Origin: Chrysopilus asiliformis
Lineage: Eukaryota; Arthropoda; Insecta; Diptera; Rhagionidae
Assembly: GCA_964034945.1 (NCBI GenBank)
Contig: OZ035962.1
Span: 113,647,234-113,711,233 of the forward strand
DNA: 64,000 bases
Direction of reading: 5' to 3'
A model generated the notes under the pieces. That model was not told the origin of the DNA, made no database searches, and worked only from the letters and a program-made list of their open reading frames with translations. The position numbers and the translations under genes are program-made. Below are positions 10,991 to 22,500 of this stretch, piece after piece. The stretch's first letter is position 1. The number at the start of each line of letters is the position of its first letter.

Positions 10991-13900
10991 ATGTCTTTAC
11001 TCGAGTGTCGAACACTGATTTTAGCTAACTTCCACCCTTCAAATACTACACAAAGGTAAACCATTTTCTTTTTTGCAAATGAAATACTTTTTTGTTCGAA
11101 TTTTACTCTTTATTGGCTTTTAATTAATTTATGTAAAACAATTTTAGAGTGATGACATCAATCAAATAAGATACTTATAAATGGCAAAATCAATAATGCA
11201 GATTGGTGCGAATTTACAATGGTTTCGAGTAGATTTCTCTATAGGTAAAAACTCTATTTACAATAGACTTGATGAGTAAAAATAAATGTTAGAATGTTAT
11301 TTATGGGAATTAAATGGATTTATGGTTTGTAGAAAATACTAATGTGTGGGATTATTATTTTGACTATCCTATAAATTTCAATTCAATTGTGGTGACGACG
11401 ATACACGAATTCTATAAATAAATCGAAGAAAACGCCACTCTGGAACGTGTATCCATTATTAAAGAATTGGCTTTATATTCTAGCAAGTAGATGTGTACAT
11501 GTTTAATTCTTATATTTATCTATTATTTTTAATGTATTTTGAAAATTTAAACTCAGCCAGCCAATCCTGATGCGCGGGGCTTATTTTTCCGTTTCTTTGA
11601 AAATTTTCATGCCCAACAGTATTAATTCAAGTTTCTAATTAAAGAATTTCATGCGAGTCATTCACTTTTTTGTAGTACGTAATGTTAACGAGCCAAGTGG
11701 TTTATTTGGCTTCCTCGAGGAGCACATAATTAGATCAACGATAAATCAAGTGGATGTGGTCTTCGTTTTTTTCTTCTCTTTTTTGCTTTGTTTTAACATT
11801 CATTCTATAGTTTAATAGTCGAGTCCCTGTTCAGTTTTTGTACCACACAAATGAACAACGCGATCGAAATCATAAAGAAAGGTACTTTTAACAGAAATCG
11901 ATAACTATTTGAAAGTGAAACACCATAATTTATCGTCACTTAGAATGTGACGTTGTTACCGGGCTACAAAGAAAGTTGTTTTGTTAATAAACGCATTCAT
12001 TTGATTGAAAAATTGCATACAAAGTACATAGTTATGCAATGAGGAGATTAGAAAAAGGGTATTTAATTCATAAATAGAGAATTTTGAAAAAATTATTTGC
12101 AAGATTTTTAGCATTTTTTTAGTTGACTCTTTAACAAGACTAATTTTTTGTATAATTTTTTTTCTTTCCCAAACGAATTCTCGGAAAAAAAATAATAAAG
12201 TGAAAATTCGTTTAAAAAACGGTTGTTTACTCCTTACACATTTTTATAGTGTCTATGATTTAAAAATAAGTAAAAAACTTATTCCAATATAATTTACCTT
12301 TACGGTGCTCGATTACAACTCAATTTTTCAAAATGTTCTTGTAACTTTTTTTTAAACCAGAGAATTTGCATTTATACATAAAACAATTTTAATATCATAT
12401 CCGAATTTTAATCATTACCCAGCAACTAATTAGTGTATGTGCCGTTCTTACTAATTTTTGATAATGTAGGCTCGTAGACAGTGATTACGGCTTATGTAGA
12501 AGAAAAACGAAGTCAAACAAATCAATGTTGTTATTCTTGTTGCATATCGTGTAGTGGTAGGTATTAGTTTTGTTGTAATCTTGTAATATTTTTTAATTAA
12601 TTTATATGCTATTCCAAAAAATTGTTTAAAAGATTATCAATTTTTAAAAGGTCAAATATAGTTGATGTACAAATAAAATCCATTACTGTTGGTTTCGAGA
12701 AAACCGAGTTTGGACATTCTATGTTTGCAATAAATGTAATTTTGCACTTAGATCGAAAATAAAAAAGAATCGCGGCGCAAGATTACATCGGAAGACGTCG
12801 GGTTTTCAGCAAAATAAAAGAGAAAAGAAAGTTCGTTCACGTAATTATAATAATTCAAAACTCCAAAAAAGTGATTTAGTGAATTTTGCTTGTACACCAA
12901 CGATATTATCAATTTATTTGCTCTTGCACGATAGTCTTGAAATTCTCACAAAATGTTTGTTTAAAACTAGATTCTTTTCTGTAAAAATGGTTTAGACTTT
13001 TTATGAACAGTTCACTACAATTCTGCAATTTTTTTTTTGTGTCATTCTGTTTGTAAAAAACACAGCTTTATCCACCTAACAGTCAAATAATACCTTTCTT
13101 ACAAAATCAAACTTGATATTATGAAGATAGTTGATTTTTTTATACAAAAACATTGAAAAACTCGAGAACTAATTGATGTAGAAAGTTGAAATTTGGCATA
13201 GAACAGGTTTTTATCAAAAGATAAGCCTCTTCCAAAAATGGGGAAAATTGAACCGCGCCTTTTCCCCTCTCCCGTACAAATGGAAAAGATTTTTGCAATT
13301 TTCTCGAAACCGGATCGTTAAGGTTTACTGGCAGAAGTCGATCTTACAAATTTCGTTACATACGCACGAACACACACACATACCGATATGTTGCGAAATC
13401 ATCGAACTGTGTTTATGGGTATATGTCCCGGAGACGTGTGGGGCTGAGTTGTGATTTCGGTTTTTGGAATGATTTTAATACTTTCTCTCATGTAAGAAAG
13501 GTAAAACATTGAAATATCCTTGAAAAACAAAATATCAACTGCACAACATCTCAAAAATTAAATTTCGATTTTTTTAAAATTTGAACCAATGAAAATAATC
13601 CTACACTGCAATAAAATTCTAGTAGCTGTGCTAATGTCGCGGCAACTCTACTCTAGAGGGACTGTTTTGTCTTCTAGAGGCGGCCAGAAGGAAGAAATAA
13701 TGATTCTCATAAATGATTCTCAATAAAGTCGAACTGTTCCTCCCGCTCTAAGTAAAATCCTTCGAATGTGAAGAGTTAAAAATAAAATGGTGGACAAAGG
13801 GCCATGCATGATTCGACGTTTTCTATACTCTTGCTAACTTTTAAACCAAATTGGGGTTTCACATTCATTGTAAACACTTCCGTTGGACAGGCAATTTGCT

Positions 13901-15820
13901 CTTGTTTCAAGGACACGAGCTCTTTTTTGACGTGGAACTGCAGGGGGCTGGTCAGGTATCATTTTAGAAACCCATGATTTTTGCCTGGAATTACTTCATA
14001 AGCATTTTCATTGAACGCCAATCCCTTGGAGTTTCACCCCCCATTGTAGTATCGGGTATTTTGTGTCCTTTTTGCAAGGTGCACACTTCTTTGAATGAGG
14101 TGCGGAAAATGCAAAAATCGTGGGCGTCTAAGATGACTTCTGGCTATCCCCCGGCAGTTCACCATCAAAAAGAGCTCTTGTCTATAAAACTAGAGCAAAT
14201 TACAATATAATTAGTATAAATATCTTCATGTTTTTACCGTTATTAGTATTCATTTTGTCAAAAGAATCTTTGAAATTATCAGTTTGCGTCAAACAAAAAT
14301 CCAATGGAGTTCAACCTTTATACTGTCATCACACTAGTGCAGACCCATTCCCTCCTCCTAAATGTTTGACGTATTTTATTGTAAATTCGTAAAATTATTG
14401 ATTTTTTTCACACTTTTTTGTTAAAATATCATGCTATTAGTCTTAACGAAAATTATCAATTTTTTTCATCAAACACAACGCAGATAAGATTTATAAAAAA
14501 CTCACATCCACAAAATTTTTCTGCAAATTAATTTAAATCACCAAACACTAAAGAAAATACAACGCAAAATGATTTCTTTATTAAAATATTTAAAATAATT
14601 TTCAGGCTTTTAGGAAAAGTGTTGATATCAGCCACAATACTTCTGATATTCTTCAACGAATTTGCCGTTTACACTTTAAACAGATTATTATGGAATCAAA
14701 TTGAATGTGTATCAGGTGAGATATTCATTTTTTTATATTGTCCTGCAAACGAATTTTTGAAACATTTTTTCCAGGAAATTGCACTCGAATTCTCCTAGTA
14801 GCCGATCCCCAAATCCTTGGAGAGGACTTCGATAAATCGTTTTACAGTTCATTCGCCATCAGTGACTCAGATACTTATTTAAAAAAAACATTTAGAAATG
14901 CACTTGCGTTTTCCAACCCACAGGTCGTGTGCTTCCTTGGCGACTTGCTCGATGAAGGCAGCATTGCGTCAACCAAAAAATTTAAAAGTTATGTGCAACG
15001 ATTCCAAAGCATTTTCAATGTCGATAGTAGTGTAAAGGTAAATACTTATAGAATATTGAACCAATTTTGTACTAATTTTAGTCCAATTAATGCTTCTAGA
15101 AAGTCCATTTACCTGGCGACAATGATATCGGCGGGGAGAACGGAGAATACATTTCAAATTCAAACGTACGACGCTTTGAAATTGATTTTATGAACGATGA
15201 TATTACAGATTTTAGCCATTTAAGATTTTTCAAAATAAATCGAATGATATTAGATTATAGTAATCCAGACAAATCAACAAACGATGAGAAAATCCGCGTT
15301 GCTCTCTCACATATGCCGTTATTAGCGGCTGGTGGTCCGTTATTACGAAGCATTATGCATGACATCGATCCACATGTATTTTTTACCGCCCATTGGCATG
15401 ACTCAAAGATATTTTTTTATCCATCCATATCAGCAATAAGTCTTCCTGATCGAAGAATTGAGACTTTTAATTTGGAAAGACTGAAACTAGAGCACCAGTA
15501 CTTAGAGATTATGATACCAACAGCCTCATATCGTATGGGGAAACATAAAATGGGATATGGATTTGCCGTTTTTGGTATTTAAATGTATTTTACTTAAATC
15601 GTGCTGAAAATTTTGAATTTTTCTTTATCTTTCAGACGGGCATACATTAAAATACACGGTTTTGTGGTCACCTGGACGTTTCGTTTATTTAACATTATAT
15701 CTTATGTGGATAGCAATCTCATTGGTATTGGTCATAGTATTATATTTTAGTTCTAAGTGTCCATCGAAACTCTTAAAAAGACAACATTACGATAGAATCT
15801 CCTATATACCTCACTTTTAA
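10991..15820 (+). CDS. MPPE1/PGAP5/Cdc1-family metallophosphoesterase, 5 exons, 365 aa
   Basis: Exons: 10991-11055, 14606-14715, 14775-15037, 15100-15574, 15636-15820. All junctions are GT-AG and in phase. The protein has a transmembrane segment near residues 27-46, a lumenal phosphoesterase domain, and a second membrane segment near 320-342. Motifs are D69-P-Q, G114-DLLDEG, P-G152-DND, L-S-H217-M-P and A-H244-W-H246. Known relatives (human PGAP5, yeast Cdc1) are manganese enzymes that remove an ethanolamine phosphate from GPI anchors in the early secretory pathway. Here the usual DxH, GNHD and GHxH read DPQ, GDND and AHWH, so metal binding may be altered or this is a divergent insect clade. 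The first exon is my prediction: it is open, in phase, sits behind Motif 1, and encodes NFHP just before the first membrane segment, as in human MPPE1 as I recall it. Its intron is 3.55 kb. Confidence 0.85.
11056..14605 (+). other. intron 1 of the metallophosphoesterase gene
   Basis: 3.55-kb intron with GTAAAC donor and TTTTCAG acceptor. It is AT-rich. Around 13110-13470 it contains a less AT-rich block with phrases such as TGAAATTTGGCATAGAACAG and CTCGAAACCGGATCGTTAAG, which look like an interspersed-repeat fragment. I see no nested gene. Confidence 0.5.
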
Positions 15821-15897
15821 TGAGATATAGTTATTTATTGTTGTTTTAAACATTTTTTTTATTGTTTATCTTGTATTGTGACGTAATCTCTTAATTT

Positions 15898-15903
15898 AAT
15901 AAA
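15898..15903 (+). terminator. poly(A) signal of the metallophosphoesterase gene
   Basis: AATAAA lies 78 bases after the stop codon at 15818-15820. It is the first such hexamer downstream. Confidence 0.6.
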
Positions 15904-15984
15904 TATTTTTTATACTAAACATTCCTAAAATTAATTTATTTCAATGCCCTTTACTGTTTGAAGAAAATTAACTACACATCTTGT

Positions 15985-16062
15985 TAGTCTTTTATACCAA
16001 CAACATTAGATTTACGATCCGGACCAATCGTATCGTGTTTCGTGATATGGCTCCTGATTTTA
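15985..16062. mobile_element. half copy of the GTTGTTAGTGTTTTATACC hairpin family
   Basis: It reads TTGTTAGTCTTTTATACCAA, then CAACA, then a stem arm containing ACCAATCGTATCGTGTTTCG and ending GGCTCCT. The core and right arm resemble the element at 35801-35900. The matching left arm is absent, so this is a broken copy. Confidence 0.5.
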
Positions 16063-19000
16063 GAAAAGTACTGACTCAAAAACCACTCTACTGATTAACC
16101 TGAAATTTTTATCAAGTAAACATCTGATGTGTCAAAACTTCTAAGTGTAAACTTGAGCAAAAAATTAAAAATATCTGCAAAGGCCAAAGTTCTAGTAAAT
16201 TAATCCGTTATTATGCAGATTATTTTTTTTTTAAATAAAAATTTCCCAAATGTTTTAGTATGTCCGATGAGCTGTGGAGAACAGTGTAAAGGGTATGTTC
16301 GAAGTGTCCTACAGCTGTCATTTTTAGATAAAAATCTTAGCTTTTCGTGGGTTACGACTAATTTTTAGTGTATTTTATATCATTCCTAAAACCGTTTAAT
16401 TCTAATTGCTCCTTGTAAGAAACTTCCTCAAATTAATAGTACTTTCTTATTGTTCCGAAAACGCCGCTAACCTTTCTCAATTGTTATGGGCCTTGGTAAT
16501 GTCACCCACATTGATATTATGTCCTAAAACATAACCCCAAAACGAAAACAAATTTTAAATATAATTACAAATTTAAACTTTTTTGATAAAACAAAAGCTT
16601 TAAAGATCAAGAGCACAGCTAGAGGCGCGTTTTGAGCCATGTTCTCTTCGGAACTGATATATCCAACTGTGCCAGAATCTCAAGATTTTTGAAACACGCA
16701 TTTTCGGCCAAATGAGTAATATGAATTTAAGTCATTTTTAAAAACCTCGTAAAAGGTAATCCAACGCCAATTAAAGCCACATGACCACAAAAATTAGATA
16801 AAATGTGCTTGACTTTCTCCATTGAACGCGCAATTGCACCCCCAAAATATTTCCCACACGGGCAACACCAACTCACTGGACGCACTGCTTATCAGCGTCA
16901 GGGATTTCAGTAGCAAATTTTGTGAAAAATACAGAAAAACAGAAAAAGTGTGAATAAAAGTTGTGGACATCTTTTTCAACGATACCAACTTGATTGTGAG
17001 TTCTTGCAGTAACGAAAAACGTGAAAATTCGGGTGCAGTGGACGTTTTTCTGATCGCTAATCGAACAAATCGCTGGCAAATTGGCGAGAAATTAGCGACT
17101 GGGTTCGCGAATTGTTGAGAAATCTGTCGGCAAGCGAGCAACTCTTCAGCAATCCTGATCTAAAACCAGTTGCATTTTTCGGGCTCTTGTTGGGGAAATC
17201 AGGACTAAATTGGTGGAAAACAGGAAGTTTGGATGAATCGCGTTGGCATTTCCAAAAGAAAAAAGTTTGTGGAAGAGGAGGTTTGTTTATTTTTTGTTGC
17301 CGCACCAATTCTAATTTCCCCCTAATCCAAATGCTGTGCTTCTTTTCTTTTCAATCGGTGCAGTTTTACCTGACGTTTACAATGGGCAGGGAACTGAACT
17401 AACTTTAAAGGTCCGCCCGCTCCTCAGCTTCCTTTTGCGGTTTTAAAAGAAGGAAGGTATTTTCTCCATATGTCCCTTTAGCGTATCAAATTATTGCAAA
17501 AAACTCACTTTTGCTAAGTTGGCACTAAAATAAGCGAAACAAATGCAAAATACATTTTAGTAGGTGTTTTTTATTTAAACAAGCCTTGCACCTTTCAATC
17601 AAACGCTGGCAATTTCAACTGCTAAAGAGTTCAAGTCTTCCTTGGCAAAATGCCCTTCCTAAATGAAAAAATATATGAAAACCAAGGTTTTTTTAGATTT
17701 TCACTCTGATCTTAACTTGGTTTTATAAAAAACTTCATTTCTAATAATTGAGATCTTTGTTTCAAGCCTTTGAAGCATTGAGAAAACCAAAAGAGGAAAC
17801 CTAAAATAATCTTCACCAAAAGTTTAGTAAATATTTAAGCAAAAGAGCCCTTCAGACAGTAGTCTTAAAAAATGTAGATTTTACGAGTTGTCGTGAAAAA
17901 AAATTACAGAATAATACTGGTCTAATATAGTTTTGCTGTACGGGAGAATTATTTCAAACAGCATTCTAAACAATTTTTGTTTGTATAATTTTTTGACAAA
18001 AAACTTCTTTATTTCTGATGTGTGGATGATTTGTGTGGAATTATAAACACTGATCAGGAAGCAAAGTCGAAACACTTCGCTTTCCGATCAAGAAAATCTC
18101 GAAAAAAAACATTTCAGTTTGAGGGACGCTGAATCAACAACGAACTTAGTGGTCATTTTTTTAACAAACGCGCCTATATCAAATTGTCAGTTCCTTACTC
18201 AAACACTGCGCCTCATTAGATCTCATTACACATCACAGTATCTCCCGAACCACTAAACCGATTGCCATGAAATTTTGCACACAGATTCATCTTAGGTGCT
18301 CGCTAAAAAATGATTTTTCGGAAGGTTTTGTAAGGATAACGCAAATATCTTTTTCAGGATCGCTGATAACGAATTTTTCGGGATCGCAAATGACGAGTCT
18401 TGTAGTATGAAAATTCGCAACGGAAGTTGCTGTAAGAATAACTCAAATATCCTTTTTCCCATTTTTTCTCCGAAAAAACTGGAAGTAAGGGGTTTTCCGG
18501 CTAACCTGATTAGCTAGAATTACGAAATTCGAACCGGGAGGTCCTGAAATGTTATTTTTTTACAAATGAAATAATTTTAATGTGATTTCTCTGAAAACGG
18601 TTCGCCATGTGGAAAAATCAGTAAAGCCAAAAAGTGTTTAGAAGATGATTTAACATAACTCTTCCAGACATCCAAATTCAATCAAACCGCCGTCTTCCAT
18701 ACAAGAAGAAAATTTTTAATGAAAACTCAGTCTAAAGTTCTTAGATTGCGCCCGGAAATTGTATCCTTTCTTATGTTTTTTCAATATTCTATATATTCGA
18801 CAAATACTCGAAACTTCTTTAGAAATTATTTTAATTGGTGTCCCATCTTGGCAATTAGAACAAAAATGGCGTTCATCGTCATCAATTTTGTTTTTATTCG
18901 AATTTGCCATACACACTTATAATTCCTACTTAAAGTTCGTTCATTTGGAAAACGATAACCAACAAAAATCGTTTTCAAGAAGGTAAAAAAAAATCTTGTT

Positions 19001-19482
19001 GAAAAAATAAGTTTTATTTAAATAGCTCTTACTCTGCATCAAATCTTTTAACAAAAGAAGCCCAGAGTGAGAAGGAACCGAAAATTTTCAGGAACTCAGA
19101 ACCAGATATCCAGTTTCGAACAAGAGGGGTACCCAATTTCATAAAAAAAAAACGCTTTTAACAGCCATAGGAGCAACAAATTAATCACAAATTTGTTCCT
19201 CCTTTTTTTGGTACTTTTCCAAACGTGGGATAGTGGGAAAATATTTGTTAATCTGTTCGAACGCGGTTATTACTGGGCTCTAGAAATGTTGATCTTCGAA
19301 ATTTACGCATATCCGACCATCTATCCAACCTGCCTTCCTCGCCGTTTAGGGCTTTTAGTAAAATTGAGCTAGAAATTATGCAGTTTTCCATATAATGTTT
19401 TTAAATCGACATATTCTGCCGATTATTTTATTGTGTTTCTTACATTTCATCACTCATCAAATTCAATTTTCCATTTTTACAG
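16063..19482. other. intergenic region before pds5
   Basis: No gene is supported. 16840-17300 is less AT-rich and may hold the pds5 promoter. 18180-18540 resembles interspersed repeats carrying phrases like CCGATTGCCATGAAATTTTG. The minus-strand ORF of 115 codons at 16794-17141 has no protein character. Confidence 0.5.
16840..17300 (+). promoter_or_regulatory. possible pds5 promoter and 5' untranslated exon
   Basis: This GC-richer island is the only one between the metallophosphoesterase gene and pds5. The pds5 start codon follows 35 bases after a strong acceptor (ATTTTTACAG at 19473-19482), so an upstream non-coding exon is expected. Possible donors are GTGAGT at about 16996 and GTATTT at about 17457. 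I cannot choose between them. Confidence 0.25.
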
Positions 19483-19517
19483 CTAAATAACAATAAGAAG
19501 AAATTAATAAATTGAAA

Positions 19518-22500
19518 ATGAGTGACATTGTATACCCACAGGGCTGCAAGCCCTTAACTGAAGATCTTGGGCCAGATGAGTTAATTCGCCGCCTCAAGGT
19601 GAAAAATCACAAAACGCTCTTCAATCAAAAGAAAATCCTTTAAAATTTTCCATTCCCGATTTAGACTTTGACTCACACACTTCAGGCGATGGGCCAGGAT
19701 GATGTTTTATGCCAGCAATTCATACCTCTCGCCCTGCATCTCGTCGATGAACATTTCCTAACGCATTCATCTCGTGATGTCCAACTACTCATCGCATGCT
19801 GTATCGCCGATGTATTACGAGTTTATGCACCAGAGGCACCGTACAAAGATCAGGAACAAATCAAGGGTATTTTCATGTTTCTGATTAAACAATTGAACGG
19901 TCTCAAAGACCCCAAGGATCCAGCGTTCAAACGTTATTTCTATTTGCTTGAAAATCTCGCTTATGTTAAATCATTCAATATGTGCTTTGAAATCGAAGAC
20001 TCTCAGGAAATATTCTGCAATCTATTCAGCTTAATGTTTCGCATTGTTAAGTAAGTCGTCATTAATTATTAAAAATCTTTTGTTATCTGGTGTTAATTGC
20101 GTTCCATTTTGAATTTTTACAGCGACGAACATAGCGGAAAAGTGAAAAGTTTCATGTTAGACGTGTTGTGCCCGCTAATTACTGAATCCGATAATGTGTC
20201 AAACGAATTATTAGATATAATACTAATAAATATTGTTGAACCAAACAAATCACAGAAGAAGAATTCGTATTTGCTTGCTAGAGAGCTTATTTCGAAAACT
20301 AGTGACACTTTGGAGAATTATATTCAGTTGGTAAGTGGTTTTTTTTTCAATTTTTCTCTAACTTTTTGTACAAAATTAATATAAATTCATTAAAAACCTG
20401 AGTTTTGAGTTGTTCAACTTTTATGAAAACGAAAAATGATTTTTTTTTTCAGTTTTTATTTAGCATGCCATCGTATCTGTTTTTCTGTCTGTTTGTCTGT
20501 CTGGCATGGCCAAATCTTGCAATCCAATTTTGACCCACTTTCACTCATCCGATTGAGGCTGTTTAGATTAGCCGATCCAGGCGCCAGGCCATGAACGAAA
20601 CTGTCAAAATTACTGGCAGTGGGGGACCCCCTACTTTCTCGTCTTGCCTGTAGTTTTGACAGTTTCGTTCATGGCCTGGCGCCTGGATCGGCTAATCTAA
20701 ACAGCCTCATTGACTTGAAATTTTGCACAAATACGTAAGTCCGATTTACTTTAATGGACTTTGCTGACATATGAAAGTCAAAATCCCTAACCTAGCCTAT
20801 CAAACCATTGATGGTTTCACCAAAACACAATCGGATTGAAACTGCCCGGAAAAATGATATTTTCGAAATGATCCCTTCTCCAATACCTACTCGAATTTGG
20901 GCATAAAATTTGGTGGTGCCTTTAGAAAACTGTTGCCTGCTTGTTAACACGAAATTTCTTTTCCAGTTCTTCAATCAAGTTTTAATTATGGATAAAATTG
21001 AAAAACAATTTCCGATATCGTACAAAGTTTACGATTTGATATACGAACTAAATGTCATCAGTCCATCAATCCTACGTTCAGTTCTTCCTCAATTGGAATG
21101 CAAATTGAAATCATCATCGGAAACTGAAAGATTAAGTAAGACGATTTTTTATTCTACTCGAAAAATAACATTTTTGTAACGTTTTCTTATGCTTCCGTCC
21201 CATAGAAGCGGTAACTCTACTCGCCCGAATGTTTTCGGAGAAAGATTCAAATCTGTCCAAGAAGCACGGCCCATTATGGCGACAATTTCTCGGACGTTTC
21301 TACGACATAGCGGTTACAATAAGAATCAAATGTGTGCAAAGCACAATGCATTTCTTATTGAATCATCCGCATCTGCGAAAGGATATCATTGAAACATTGA
21401 AAGTCCGCCAGCACGACTCGGACGAGGTCGTCCGCTACGAAGTGGTAATGGCGATTGTTGAGACAGCCAAGCGGGATTTCCAAATTGTGTCCGAATCGGA
21501 GGATCTTCTAGAGTTTGTAAAAGAGCGAACGCTCGATAAGAAATTCAAAATACGTAAAGAAGCCATGAATGGTTTGGCGATGATCTACAAGAAATACTTG
21601 AGCGATTCAGATGTACCCGAGGCCACCAAAAAGGCGATTACATGGATTAAAAATAAAATTCTTCATGGCTACTACATGACTGGCATTGAGGATCGTTTGC
21701 TAGTCGAACGATTGCTAATTACATGCCTAGTACCGTATCAGCTGCCCGCTGATGAACGAATGAAAAAATTATATCAATTACTTGGAACGATCGATGATAA
21801 TGCGATAAAGGCGTTCATCGAATTGCAGAAAAATCAATTAAAGGTTAGGAAAACCGTTTCCGATTGGATCAAATTACATCGAGCTAAAGAGATCACACCA
21901 AAATTACAAAAGGAAATCAACACGAAAGCCACCGCTATCTCAAAGTATGTTTGTGAATGTTTAAAAATCATTTATTGCAGAGATTCATGGAATTTATTTC
22001 TTTTCAGGCAACTGCCCGATCCGATAAAAGCTCAAGAATATCTTCTAAAATTTAGTGCGCATATGAGGAAAGATTTAACTCTGTTGCGGGGAATGGAAAT
22101 CATTCTGAAACGTGACGTTTCTTGTAGGGAGTGCGCAGACACAATGGCGAGCGTACTTAAAAAATTGGGGCAACCGATTATGACTAATTTGTACTACAAT
22201 ACCGTTAAAATGCTGCTCGAACGAATTGCATCGGTTATGGTTGATAAAAGCTCCGTTGAGGTTCTTGTCGGGTGAGTAAATTTCTTGTATTTGAAAATAT
22301 ATTGTCTGTATCGCAGTTAGTCTTCCTGCTAAAACTCGGTTAAAAAAAGTTGTGTAAAAACGGGTTTTAAAGGGAAAAGGGGCGGACGAAAAAAAAAGAA
22401 TTTCGGTCTTTAAAAGATACTTTTTGCAGAAAGTTTTGCGAAAAAAAACCTTCCTATTTATGCCAGGTCACCAATCCGACCATTTTACTTTCCCCCAAAA

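Noticed and set aside
16794..17141. 115-codon minus-strand ORF
   Set aside because: Low-complexity Ser/Leu/Phe-rich translation, with overlapping ORFs of similar length in other frames and no recognisable domain. The region is better read as a possible promoter or leader.
21945..22007. Continuous reading of this stretch as pds5 coding sequence
   Set aside because: Splicing with GTATGT/TTTTCAG joins K to QLPDPIKAQ exactly as in other PDS5 proteins, so this is an intron although it is stop-free.
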